A stretch of DNA of 64,000 nucleotides. Origin: Cyanobacteria bacterium OH_CBrB_359. GTDB lineage: Bacteria; Cyanobacteriota; Vampirovibrionia; Gastranaerophilales; Gastranaerophilaceae. The notes beneath the pieces are model-generated. The model did not search any database. It was not told the DNA's origin and was given only the letters and a program-made list of their open reading frames with translations. A program made the translations under genes and the position numbers. Positions 16,655 through 25,176 of the stretch are shown one piece after another. Numbering within the stretch: position 1 is the first letter of the stretch; each line of letters starts with the position of its first letter. The stretch is taken from assembly GCA_023433065.1 (NCBI GenBank), contig JAEZET010000004.1, positions 1,001,159 to 1,065,158 on the forward strand, in the 5' to 3' direction.

Positions 16655-17409
16655 AGGAACTAACCAGCGTAAATAACCCTGATATTAAGCAAATATCAAA
16701 GTTAATTTCAAAAAAAAATAAATCTAACTTACAAAATTTTATAGTTGAAGGTATAAAACCTCTAGAAGATATGCTTGAGCAAAATATTGAAATTGTACAA
16801 GTTTTTACTTTGAATCCTCAAAAAATTATTGAAAAAATCGAAGATAATAAAATAACAAAGGTTACTGAACCAATACTAAAAAAACTTAGTTCAACTGATT
16901 CTTCAGCAGAAATTATCACAATAGCTAAGAAATTTGAACCCGAACTAGAGTCTATAAAATATTTAGATACAATTGCTGTTTTAGAAGCTATAAAAGATCC
17001 CGGAAATCTAGGAGCAATAATAAGGAGTGCGGCCGCCTTTAACATTAAAGCTCTTATTCTAACCGGTGATTGTGTAGACAAATACAACCCTAAAGTTATA
17101 CGTTCAGCTGCCGGCAATTATTTTAAAATTGCTATTTTAAATTTCTCTGCTATAAGTGAAGTCAAAAAATTATTTCCAAATCATATTTTTATATCAACTG
17201 ACTTATCAAAAAAAAGTGAAATTGAGCTTTCTTCTCTTAAAAAATTAAAAAACAAAATTATAATTTTGGGTTCAGAAGCTAATGGTCTGGCAAAATCTAC
17301 CGTGGATTTTTGTGATTACAATTTTGTTCTTGATATTTCAAAAAATGTTGAATCCTTAAATTTAGCTACAGCAGCAAGTATAATTTTTTATGAACTTTCA
17401 AAAACATAG
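16651..17409 (+). CDS. TrmH/SpoU-family RNA 2'-O-methyltransferase
   Basis: The N-terminal substrate-binding domain begins SVNNPDIKQISKLI with FIVEGIKPLEDML. The SPOUT catalytic domain has the three knot motifs EAIKDPGNLGAIIRSAAAF, IILGSEANGL and LNLATAASIIFYEL. It would methylate a ribose in rRNA or tRNA; the precise target is not readable. The ATG at 16651 overlaps the previous stop as ATGA and is preceded by AGGAAC, so it is preferred to the in-frame ATG at 16636. 252 residues is the normal size. Convergent with pcrA, six bases apart. Confidence 0.93.
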   Translation: MKELTSVNNPDIKQISKLISKKNKSNLQNFIVEGIKPLEDMLEQNIEIVQVFTLNPQKIIEKIEDNKITKVTEPILKKLSSTDSSAEIITIAKKFEPELESIKYLDTIAVLEAIKDPGNLGAIIRSAAAFNIKALILTGDCVDKYNPKVIRSAAGNYFKIAILNFSAISEVKKLFPNHIFISTDLSKKSEIELSSLKKLKNKIIILGSEANGLAKSTVDFCDYNFVLDISKNVESLNLATAASIIFYELSKT

Positions 17410-17415
17410 CCTGTT

Positions 17416-19845
17416 TTAGAATTTTTTTAAATCAGCAAACTCAGCATCTATAGCTTTTTGCCCTTGTTTCCCAAAATCAATAACTAGCATTTTTGTTCCT
17501 GAGATATTTTGTATATCTTGGATACATCCGAGCCCGAACTTTAAATGAAAAACTCTATCACCTTTATTATAATTGATGATGCTTTTATCAAATTGAGAAG
17601 GCTTTATAGAATAATCTTTATTTTTTTTCTCTTCAATCATTTTTTTGATTGGATTATTATTTAATATAATTTGTATTTTTTCTTCATCAGAGAGTTTTTT
17701 CACTTCTTTATTTTGAATAGACTCAGTTTTTTTTGACACAAATGCTTTTTTAGATGGAGCTACAAAGCCTTTCCCAAAACTACTTGTCGGCAGGACTTTC
17801 CCTTCGTATGATTTTGGCTGTGACTTTAGAGTGTTTACAGCATTTTTAAAAGTTTTCGTTGTGTTACTACTGTATTCAGATGCGCTTTCTTTAATAAGAA
17901 TTTCAGCAGGAATCTCAGATAAAAATCTGCTCGGATTGTAATATCTATATTCGCCCCACATCATGCGCCTTTTTGCGTGGCTTATAAAAAGTTTTTTCTT
18001 GGCTCTTGTGACCCCAACATACATAAGCCTTCTTTCTTCTTCCATTTCTGAGTTTGTGTTGAACGAGCGGCTGTGCGGGAAGATTCCTTCTTCAAGTCCA
18101 GTTAAAAATACAGCATCGAATTCAAGACCCTTTGCACTATGTAACGTCATTAAAGTTAAGCTTTGAGAGTCTTCAGAATATGAATCTATATCACTTACTA
18201 ATGAAACTTGCGCCAAAAATTCTCCGAAGCTATTGTCGTTCTCAGTAGGTTCAAACTCTCTTGCTACATTAATGAATTCTTGCAGGTTTTCAATACGAGT
18301 TTCTGCTTCAATGTTATTTTCTTCTTTTAACTCATTTAAATAACCGGATTCATCAAGCACAAATGCTATGAATTCTGGTAAATTTAAAGAACTTGAATTG
18401 CGTTTTAATTTTTCAATTAAGTTGTAAAATTCAGATAATTTTCTTTTAGTTGAATTATTGAATTCATCATAATTATCGATTTCTTCCAGTATATAATAAA
18501 TGGGAATATCTTGCTTAAAGCTTATTTCGTAGAGTTTTTCAAGGGTAGTGTTGCCTATACTTCTTTTAGGAACATTTATTATTCTTTTTAAGCTTTGAGA
18601 ATCATTGTTGTTATAAGTAAGCTTTAAATATGCCAATATATCTTTGATTTCTTTTCGATCATAAAACTTGAGCCCGCCAATAATCCTATAGGGAATTGAA
18701 TTTGCAATACATGCTTCTTCTATGGCTCTTGATTGAGAGTTGGTTCTGTATAATACAGCCATGTCATTTAATAGAAAGTCTTTTGAGAGTTTTTTGACTT
18801 GTGAGATTATGTAATTCGCTTCTTCTGCTTCGTCATTTGTCTCTCTTAAATCTATTAATTCGCCTTTACCTATATTTGAATAAAGATTCTTGCTTAACCG
18901 CTCTTGATTATTCGCTATAATTGTATTTGCCGCGTTTAATATAGTTTCCGTAGATCTGTAGTTTTGCTCGAGTTTAATTAAGGTTGTATTTTTAAACTCT
19001 GCTTGAAAGTTTAAGATAATTTTATAATCAGCACCTCTCCAGCTATATATAGACTGGTCAACATCCCCTACTACGCACAGGCTCCTGTTACTAAGCTGGT
19101 TTTCGGTCAATCCATTAGTATAAATAGATTTTATAAGTTGGTATTGGCTTATATTGGTGTCTTGAAACTCATCAACTAAAATATGTTTAAATCTATTATG
19201 ATATTTTTCTCTGACTTCCGCTGATGTTTCTAATAACTTTACAGCTATCATAAGCATATCATCGAAATCAAGAGCATTATTAACTTGCAATTGCTTTTGG
19301 TATTCCGTATAAATGAGCGCAATTTTTTCGCTTCTGTAATCTCTCGCCCTTGTTGAGAATACATAGTCATTTTGCATTTTGTTCTTAGCGTTAGAAATAA
19401 CTGTTTTTATAAGTCTTGGTTGATAAACTTTATCATCGAGATTATTAGCTTTAATTGCATTTTTGATTAAAGCCATAGAGTCTAATTCGTCATATATTAC
19501 GAATGATTTATCAAGTTTTCTTTTGTTTTCATCAACATATTTATCAATATCAGCCCTTAATATTCTACCTGCAATACTATGAAATGTGCCTATCCACATT
19601 TTTTTTGCTTTATCCTCGCCAATAATAAGCGATAGCCTCTCAACCATTTCTTTTGCTGCTTTATTTGTAAATGTTACAGCCAATATTTCATATGGAGATA
19701 TTCCAGAGTTAATTAATTGAGCAATACGTGTAATAAGTACCTTTGTTTTTCCAGAGCCGGCTCCGGCTAAAACTAGCATAGTACCTAGTGTTTGAGTGAC
19801 TGCCTCCCGTTGTTTATCGTTTAAATTCTCTAATATGTTTGTCAT
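17416..19845 (-). CDS. pcrA: UvrD/PcrA-type ATP-dependent DNA helicase
   Basis: This superfamily 1 3'-5' helicase acts in DNA repair and replication restart. Walker A GAGSGKTK lies near residue 30, followed by TFTNKAAKEM, DEFQDTN, VGDVDQSIYSWRGAD, QNYRST, YRTNSQSR, LMTLHSAKGLEFDAVFL and VGVTRAKKKL. The C-terminal tail (KGDRVFHLKFGLGCIQDI) is the small Tudor-like domain typical of PcrA. At 809 residues it is full length with a Lys-rich linker before the tail. It has its own promoter region opposite the SLOG gene. Confidence 0.95.
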   Translation of the reverse strand: MTNILENLNDKQREAVTQTLGTMLVLAGAGSGKTKVLITRIAQLINSGISPYEILAVTFTNKAAKEMVERLSLIIGEDKAKKMWIGTFHSIAGRILRADIDKYVDENKRKLDKSFVIYDELDSMALIKNAIKANNLDDKVYQPRLIKTVISNAKNKMQNDYVFSTRARDYRSEKIALIYTEYQKQLQVNNALDFDDMLMIAVKLLETSAEVREKYHNRFKHILVDEFQDTNISQYQLIKSIYTNGLTENQLSNRSLCVVGDVDQSIYSWRGADYKIILNFQAEFKNTTLIKLEQNYRSTETILNAANTIIANNQERLSKNLYSNIGKGELIDLRETNDEAEEANYIISQVKKLSKDFLLNDMAVLYRTNSQSRAIEEACIANSIPYRIIGGLKFYDRKEIKDILAYLKLTYNNNDSQSLKRIINVPKRSIGNTTLEKLYEISFKQDIPIYYILEEIDNYDEFNNSTKRKLSEFYNLIEKLKRNSSSLNLPEFIAFVLDESGYLNELKEENNIEAETRIENLQEFINVAREFEPTENDNSFGEFLAQVSLVSDIDSYSEDSQSLTLMTLHSAKGLEFDAVFLTGLEEGIFPHSRSFNTNSEMEEERRLMYVGVTRAKKKLFISHAKRRMMWGEYRYYNPSRFLSEIPAEILIKESASEYSSNTTKTFKNAVNTLKSQPKSYEGKVLPTSSFGKGFVAPSKKAFVSKKTESIQNKEVKKLSDEEKIQIILNNNPIKKMIEEKKNKDYSIKPSQFDKSIINYNKGDRVFHLKFGLGCIQDIQNISGTKMLVIDFGKQGQKAIDAEFADLKKF

Positions 19846-19934
19846 TAATCTTTCAATTTTGGAATTTTATGATATTATTAGATTATATTAGAAAAACGAT
19901 ATAATACAAAATTAAGTAAAATTAGGATTTGAAC

Positions 19935-20495
19935 ATGGCAGAAGAAAAGAAAAATGAACCCTCAATTATGGTACCGATGGATGACATGGATTCTGTCGAA
20001 ACAAACCAAGCAAATACAGTTGATGAGCTTGCAATGGAACTTGCAACAATACAGCAATCAGCTAAGAAAGTAGCAATCATCGGTAGTAGGAATTTGCCAA
20101 TTACACACCAACAAATCATTGAAATTCTTTCATATGCATTAGTTATGCAAGGTAATACTATAATCACCAGCGGAGGGTCAAGTGGAACCAATGCAGCTGC
20201 TATCAGAGGAGCTATGAAAGCAAATCCTGAAAAATTAAGAGTAATATTGCCTCAAACTATTGGACAGCAACCATCTGACGTACAGGATCAGTTAATAGGT
20301 GTCCCAAATATTATAGAGCATCCCGATAGAGCTATGATGACTCTTGCTGATGCCAGTAGAATTTGTAACAGAGAAATTATTGATGAATGTCAACAGCTAA
20401 TATGCTTTCTGTCTCACACTTCAAGTACATTACACAAAGCTATCCAACATGCTGAAGACTCTCACAAAGTTGTTACTTCATTTTATCTTGACTAA
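19935..20495 (+). CDS. SLOG/DprA-like Rossmann-fold protein of cyanobacterial type, 186 aa
   Basis: After an acidic, disordered N-terminus of about 45 residues comes a Rossmann-like domain with VAIIGSRNLPITHQQI, TSGGSSGTNAAAIRGAMK and a late CFLSHTSSTLHKAIQHAE. This resembles the nucleotide-binding core of DprA and other SLOG proteins, and small proteins of this kind are known in cyanobacteria. It lacks the DprA SAM and winged-helix domains, and a true dprA exists at 25177. The ATG at 19935 is chosen over a TTG two codons upstream, with TAGGAT before it. A nucleotide or single-stranded-DNA ligand is likely but not shown. Confidence 0.72.
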   Translation: MAEEKKNEPSIMVPMDDMDSVETNQANTVDELAMELATIQQSAKKVAIIGSRNLPITHQQIIEILSYALVMQGNTIITSGGSSGTNAAAIRGAMKANPEKLRVILPQTIGQQPSDVQDQLIGVPNIIEHPDRAMMTLADASRICNREIIDECQQLICFLSHTSSTLHKAIQHAEDSHKVVTSFYLD

Positions 20496-21760
20496 GAAAG
20501 CTTATTTTTTATATACTTAGCAACCGCTTCACCCATTGAAAAACATGATGGCTGGACTCTAAGTGCAGCTTGAGCTTCAAATGTTGCACTAACTGCCTTA
20601 CCTATTACAAACAAGTTGTCATATTTTTTTGAAATAAGTGATTCAATTGGCAAATAGTAGTTGCCGTCAGTGAATTGTAGCCTATCATCTGATTTGGTTG
20701 ATGAATGTATGTCAATGGGATAATCAGAAGATAAGGCAATATTTTTAAAGTGTCGTTTTCGCACTATATCATCCGGAGTATAAACATACTGTCCGACAAC
20801 TCTTCCTTGCTCCCTGATTCCGATTATATCTGCTATGTTGGAAATGTAGGCTTTTTCAAAGCCCTGGAAGTACTTTTTACAAAAGTTAGCAAACCTAAAT
20901 ATTTGCAGTCTGGATTTTGCCAGAATTTTAGAAAATATTTGAGGATTATTCATTTCCTCTTGATTTTTGATTAATATTCTAGGGCAGTTAAATACAATTG
21001 AGGCGGGCATTCCGGGTATGGTAAATACTTGAAAATAGGCTGTATCTTCTTCATTTAGGTCTTTATTATTAACTGCTTTTTCAAAAATAGGTCTTAATGC
21101 CCAATTTTTATTAATATCCCAAGTATAGGCGGTTGACAAGTGAACTTGATTATCGATATTACAGCTTGTTGTAACATTTCTATCTTTATCAAGCTCAGTA
21201 ATCCAATCTCTGAAAGTCTCTAAATCAATGCCTGACATTGAAAATCTAATTGTGGCTGCTTGAACATCAATTTTATTGTCAATAAAATCGCAATTTAGTT
21301 TTTTTGCAATTTTCCCCATACCGGTTGCATCAACAATATGTTCCGCATCGTAATATATGGATAACATATCGGTTTCAAGCTTTACTTTGAAATTGCCGCT
21401 TTTTTGGACACTAACATTAGAAACATTAGCATTGTAAATAATATCACAATTAACAGACAGCATCATATCGTCAAGAGCAATTTTTAAAAGTTCAGGATTA
21501 AACCAACCGGGATTTCCATCACAGTAAGTTACTTGAGCTCCGTATTTTTTCGAGAATTCAATCAAATCAGTGTAAAATTCAGTGTTAATACCCAAATCAG
21601 ACGTTTTCATTGCAGGAGTAACTAACCCTGAAGTCATAAGCCCACCAAGGTGTATATTCTTTTCGATAATTAAAGTTTTTAGACCTATTTTTGCTGCAAT
21701 GTATCCCGCAGCAGCTCCTGAAGTTCCACCGCCTATTATAATTACATCATATTGTTTCAC
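20492..21760 (-). CDS. FAD-dependent oxidoreductase (FAD_oxidored, PF12831-like)
   Basis: The N-terminus has a classical FAD-binding motif VIIIGGGTSGAAAGYIAAK and LIIEKNIHLGGLMTSGLV. A second signature VDATGMGKIAKKL lies near residue 145, and the C-terminus has LFVIGKAVSATFEAQAALRVQPSCFSMGEAVAKY. This combination fits the FAD_oxidored family of fumarate-reductase-like or thiamine-precursor-like oxidases of unknown substrate. The GTG start is supported by AAGGA eight bases upstream. It follows the SGNH gene by 13 bases and is probably in one unit with it. Its stop overlaps the convergent SLOG gene by four bases. Confidence 0.87.
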   Translation of the reverse strand: MKQYDVIIIGGGTSGAAAGYIAAKIGLKTLIIEKNIHLGGLMTSGLVTPAMKTSDLGINTEFYTDLIEFSKKYGAQVTYCDGNPGWFNPELLKIALDDMMLSVNCDIIYNANVSNVSVQKSGNFKVKLETDMLSIYYDAEHIVDATGMGKIAKKLNCDFIDNKIDVQAATIRFSMSGIDLETFRDWITELDKDRNVTTSCNIDNQVHLSTAYTWDINKNWALRPIFEKAVNNKDLNEEDTAYFQVFTIPGMPASIVFNCPRILIKNQEEMNNPQIFSKILAKSRLQIFRFANFCKKYFQGFEKAYISNIADIIGIREQGRVVGQYVYTPDDIVRKRHFKNIALSSDYPIDIHSSTKSDDRLQFTDGNYYLPIESLISKKYDNLFVIGKAVSATFEAQAALRVQPSCFSMGEAVAKYIKNKLS

Positions 21761-21773
21761 ATATATATCCTTT

Positions 21774-22742
21774 TTATTTTATATTTAATTTTATTACTAT
21801 TCCAGGAAGTAATTCATCCCACGCTTTGCCATTTGGGTGGGCATTATCTATTGTTTTAAACTCATTTTGCGCAAGTTTTGAGCGTGAGATTATGTCATTA
21901 GTGTCAATAACAATGTAGCCGATGTTTTCAAGCTCATCTTTTATGTTATATTCGTCTATAAAACATTTTTGAATATTTCTATAATTTAAAATTGCAAACT
22001 TTACATTCGGATAGTGTTCTTTTGCTAAGCGATATATTTCTTTCATCATTTGAATATAGTAATAATTATTATACTTTTGGCGATAACTAGACATTATGTA
22101 ATTTTGCAAATATAATTCCTGAATTGCATTTACTGTATATAGAGCCCATGCGGGTTTGCAGAATGGCTCTATAACCTCAAATCCATTCTTAGTTAGCTTA
22201 TACCTTAAAAATAAGACATTAAAAGGATGCTGATATTGATATCTGAACATGCGCTCTTCATGTTCTCCAATCATAATGTAAATAATGTAGTCAGCATTCG
22301 GTATTTCTTTATAGAATTCACTCAAATTGAGCTGGTATAAAATATGCTGAGGTCCCCAGCCGTTTTTAGCTCTATTAAAAACAGGTCTATTAGTTAATTT
22401 TGAAAGTTTGTAAGATACAGTATCAGTTTCACTTAGTCCATCACCATACGCAAATGAGCATCCAAATATAATAATTGGATTTTTTTTATATTCGAGGCCA
22501 ACAGGCTTTCTAAAGCTCATTTTTTCTTCTTCATAATTAAATTCTGTTGGGTATGAAATATTATATTTTAATGATAAGTTTGAATTTTGTGTTTTATCAT
22601 TAATATTGTTCATTTTGTTACGAGTGAAGACAAAATCACCATATTCTTTTACGCTGTAAAAATAGAAAAAAGCTTCAGAAGCCACTAAGAGAAAGAGTAT
22701 CGCAAATAAATTGATAAATATTATTTTTATAATTTTATTCAT
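21774..22742 (-). CDS. Membrane-anchored SGNH/GDSL-like hydrolase
   Basis: A single N-terminal membrane segment (about 6-27) is followed by an outside domain of about 290 residues. Block I is IIIFGCSFAYGDGLSETDTVS (nucleophile Ser about residue 96), the Asn of NRAKNGWGPQHILYQL forms a later block, and DNAHPNGKAWDELL near the end supplies the Asp-His pair, so the SGNH triad is visible. Such enzymes remove or transfer acyl groups on cell-surface polysaccharides or lipids. The start overlaps the upstream methyltransferase gene by eight bases, indicating coupled translation. Confidence 0.72.
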   Translation of the reverse strand: MNKIIKIIFINLFAILFLLVASEAFFYFYSVKEYGDFVFTRNKMNNINDKTQNSNLSLKYNISYPTEFNYEEEKMSFRKPVGLEYKKNPIIIFGCSFAYGDGLSETDTVSYKLSKLTNRPVFNRAKNGWGPQHILYQLNLSEFYKEIPNADYIIYIMIGEHEERMFRYQYQHPFNVLFLRYKLTKNGFEVIEPFCKPAWALYTVNAIQELYLQNYIMSSYRQKYNNYYYIQMMKEIYRLAKEHYPNVKFAILNYRNIQKCFIDEYNIKDELENIGYIVIDTNDIISRSKLAQNEFKTIDNAHPNGKAWDELLPGIVIKLNIK

Positions 22743-23787
22743 TCATATATATTTTTTTGTACTTACTAGCAGTAATTATATCAGAATTCGACTTTTCTGT
22801 CGTTCTATTCATAATTATTTCATTTTTAGAGAGATTTAAACCGGGGTCTTTGTAAAAAATGCCGCTTCTGGTTTTTGTAAGACCAATTTCATATTCATTA
22901 AGTAAATTTTGAATTTTTTCAGGATTTGTTGAGGCTATAGTTCCATAAGATTTTTTATTATTAATAATTTTACCGACATAGAATTTTAATTCAACTAAAG
23001 CTGATCTAAAAGGTGTTGAATTTGAGTAACTAATTAAAACCGAATTTGGGTTCATTCTGGATTTAATTAATTTTAAGAAATCATATGTCCAAAGAGTTGG
23101 ATCTTTAAGAGGTGTAAATGCATCTAAAAATATGTAATCATAGGCATTTCCAAGCTCTAACATAGAACGCCTGGCATCTTTTGTATGGTATTCTATATTA
23201 ATATTCTCTAAAAATCTATATTTGGAGTCTTTTTTAATACTATTTGATATATAATGATAATATATATTATGTAAATGAGGGCTTTTGGAAGAGTTTAGAG
23301 AGTATTTGGAGGGGGAATTGTAGTAATTTTTCAAAAATTGAATTATACGAGGGTTAAAATATATGATGTCGGAATCTAATATGTTAAAAATTAAATTCAT
23401 CAAGTTATCTTGATAGTCGCTAAAGTTATCAGCAATTTGCTGCATTAAATAAAAATCTATATCTTTTGATGGTATACAATCATTAATTAGTGGAGATAAA
23501 TATATTAAATCTTTATTTATTTCAAGAGCATCGATATGTACTTTTATTTTATTTTTTCGGGACAGATAATAAATCGCAGCCTTAGAATTGTATCCTATTC
23601 CATAGCAAACATCTAGTATATTAATTTTTTTATCTGTATTTAGCTCATGAGCAATTCCGGATGGAAAAATAAATTTTTGTAAACTTTCTTTTATTGCACC
23701 TGAACTCGAATGATAAATATCATTAACTACGTTGTTATAAAGTCCGGTTGAATTATCATCAGTTTTATTAAATGTATATTCGTTCAT
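22735..23787 (-). CDS. MnmD/MnmC2-like SAM-dependent methyltransferase
   Basis: The N-terminal NDIYHSSSGAIKESLQKFIF, the SAM loop ILDVCYGIGYNSKAA and the late YIFLDAFTPLKDPTLWTYDFLK match the DUF752/MnmC2 family, which methylates nm5U34 of tRNA to mnm5U. At 350 residues it is longer than stand-alone MnmD, with a divergent insertion of about 60 residues in the middle. It has no fused MnmC1 oxidase; the FAD oxidoreductase two genes downstream belongs to another family. It is first in a three-gene unit with the SGNH hydrolase and FAD enzyme, which is an unexpected setting for a tRNA enzyme. Confidence 0.75.
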   Translation of the reverse strand: MNEYTFNKTDDNSTGLYNNVVNDIYHSSSGAIKESLQKFIFPSGIAHELNTDKKINILDVCYGIGYNSKAAIYYLSRKNKIKVHIDALEINKDLIYLSPLINDCIPSKDIDFYLMQQIADNFSDYQDNLMNLIFNILDSDIIYFNPRIIQFLKNYYNSPSKYSLNSSKSPHLHNIYYHYISNSIKKDSKYRFLENINIEYHTKDARRSMLELGNAYDYIFLDAFTPLKDPTLWTYDFLKLIKSRMNPNSVLISYSNSTPFRSALVELKFYVGKIINNKKSYGTIASTNPEKIQNLLNEYEIGLTKTRSGIFYKDPGLNLSKNEIIMNRTTEKSNSDIITASKYKKIYMNE

Positions 23788-23870
23788 AAATATTATTTTA
23801 TAATAAATATATAAGCAAATATATTATCAATATATTTCTGCAAGAAATACTGTAGACTTATAGAAATGTT

Positions 23871-23995
23871 ATCGATATATACCTATTCGCAATAACATTT
23901 GAATTATTTATATATTATTTTTAAAGTGTAAATAATATTATAGGTATATTTCTTATAGGTATATCTTTGAAATAATATTATAAGTATATATCGAC
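23871..23995. promoter_or_regulatory. Cluster of TTATARGTATAT repeats upstream of the response regulator
   Basis: The 12-mer TTATAGGTATAT occurs at 23938-23949 and 23953-23964, with TTATAAGTATAT at 23978-23989. The longer block AATAATATTATARGTATAT repeats at 23931-23949 and 23971-23989, 40 bases apart. ATCGATATATACCTAT (23871-23886) is the inverted counterpart of ATAAGTATATATCGAC (about 23980-23994). The array lies in the 323-bp gap between divergent genes and probably holds binding sites, perhaps for the downstream regulator itself. Confidence 0.6.
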
Positions 23996-24110
23996 ACGAA
24001 ATATGCTATTTCTTATTTCAAAAGAAAAATAACAATCACATACATTAGATAAATGGGGAATGAATACATTTTTTTCACTGCTTATATTGTTTATGTACGG
24101 GAGATGGATA

Positions 24111-24779
24111 ATGTATAATGAACCGATAAATATTATGTTAGTGGAAGACCACAAGTTAATGCGTGTAGGTATGAAGACATTGTTTGATGAAAGCTGCGAT
24201 TTTAATGTCGTCGCAGAAGCACAAACAGGCAAAGAAGCAATTGAAAAAGCCAAACTCGTTAAACCACATATAATTCTAATGGATATCGGGCTTCCTGATA
24301 TAAATGGAATTGCCGCTTGTAAAAAAATATTGGAGGATAATCCAAACATAAAAGTAATAATTCTAACTTCACATTGTTCTGAAGATGAAGTAAATGAGTC
24401 CCTCGCTGTGGGCGTTTATGCGTATGTAATTAAAGATATAAGTACAGATTTATTAATGATGGTAATTAAATCAGTCCATCAAGGTGCAATTTGGCTTGAT
24501 CCTAAAATCGTACCTTTATTAAGACAAAAAAATGGAGTAATTATTCCTAAAAAACAGACATCCAGAGCTGCATTTCGGTCTCAGCATGCTAACTTAACAG
24601 AAAGAGAATATGAAGTTTTAAAACTAGTTGTGGACGGCAAGTCTAATAGCGATATAGCAAACTCACTAAGTATAAGTGAACATACTGCTAAAGCACATGT
24701 TTGTAATATAATCCAAAAATTAGTTGTAGACGACAGAACCCAAGCCGCTGTTAAAGCAATAAAAGAAGGGCTGGTATAA
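24111..24779 (+). CDS. NarL/FixJ-type response regulator
   Basis: The receiver domain has acidic pocket Glu12-Asp13, phosphoacceptor Asp58 in LMDIGLPDING, Thr86 and Lys108. A LuxR-type helix-turn-helix follows (about 162-205: LTEREYEVLKLVVDGKSNSDIA, then SEHTAKAHVCNIIQKL). Phosphorylation would drive DNA binding. The ATG at 24111 is chosen because GGGAG lies upstream and the domain starts at once; earlier in-frame ATGs at 24060 and 24093 would add an unrelated hydrophobic tail. No histidine kinase is adjacent, so it is an orphan. The repeat cluster just upstream suggests autoregulation. Confidence 0.93.
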   Translation: MYNEPINIMLVEDHKLMRVGMKTLFDESCDFNVVAEAQTGKEAIEKAKLVKPHIILMDIGLPDINGIAACKKILEDNPNIKVIILTSHCSEDEVNESLAVGVYAYVIKDISTDLLMMVIKSVHQGAIWLDPKIVPLLRQKNGVIIPKKQTSRAAFRSQHANLTEREYEVLKLVVDGKSNSDIANSLSISEHTAKAHVCNIIQKLVVDDRTQAAVKAIKEGLV

Positions 24780-24801
24780 ACTTTAATCCATAAATTAGAT
24801 A

Positions 24802-24830
24802 TTGAAAAATAGTATTATTTGTGCTAATAT
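24802..24830 (+). promoter_or_regulatory. Predicted sigma70 promoter
   Basis: TTGAAA (24802-24807) and TAATAT (24825-24830) are separated by exactly 17 bases, with GTGC before the -10. Start of transcription would fall about 30 bases before the ATG at 24869. Confidence 0.7.
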
Positions 24831-24868
24831 CAGTAAACTAGGGTATTAGCATATATATGGAGAACATT

Positions 24869-25123
24869 ATGACCGTAGAGATGATAAATTTGTCAAAATC
24901 AATCAATAATTCTCAGCCTCTTAAGCCAGTGAATGCTGTTCCATTACGCCCAATTAATCCATCTTTTAAAAATGATTCTTCTAATAATTCAATTGATATT
25001 GCTAATGAGTATAGGGATAAATACAAATTTGCTTGTGATGTTGCTGCATCTTTGTCAAGAGAATTGGCGCTTTACAAGGCACAATTCGGTGAACTTAAAC
25101 AAACAGGTTCTGTTTTTGCTTAA
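24869..25123 (+). CDS. Small lineage-specific protein with PSFK motif, 84 aa
   Basis: I recognise no family. GGAG at 24859-24862 places the start at the ATG at 24869, not at 24857. The first half is Asn/Pro-rich and unstructured and carries PSFK at residues 31-34. The second half is one predicted helix (EYRDKYKFACDVAASLSRELALYK). It has a strong promoter match of its own and lies between the response regulator and dprA. The motif links it to four other unknown proteins of this window. Confidence 0.65.
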   Translation: MTVEMINLSKSINNSQPLKPVNAVPLRPINPSFKNDSSNNSIDIANEYRDKYKFACDVAASLSRELALYKAQFGELKQTGSVFA

Positions 25124-25176
25124 TTTTTGTTAATATATGGACTATTTCTATATATTGTGATATTTAATTTGTTATT

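Noticed and set aside
24060..24110. Hydrophobic N-terminal extension of the response regulator
   Set aside because: It lies in the repeat-rich leader and lacks a ribosome site; the receiver domain begins right after the ATG at 24111.
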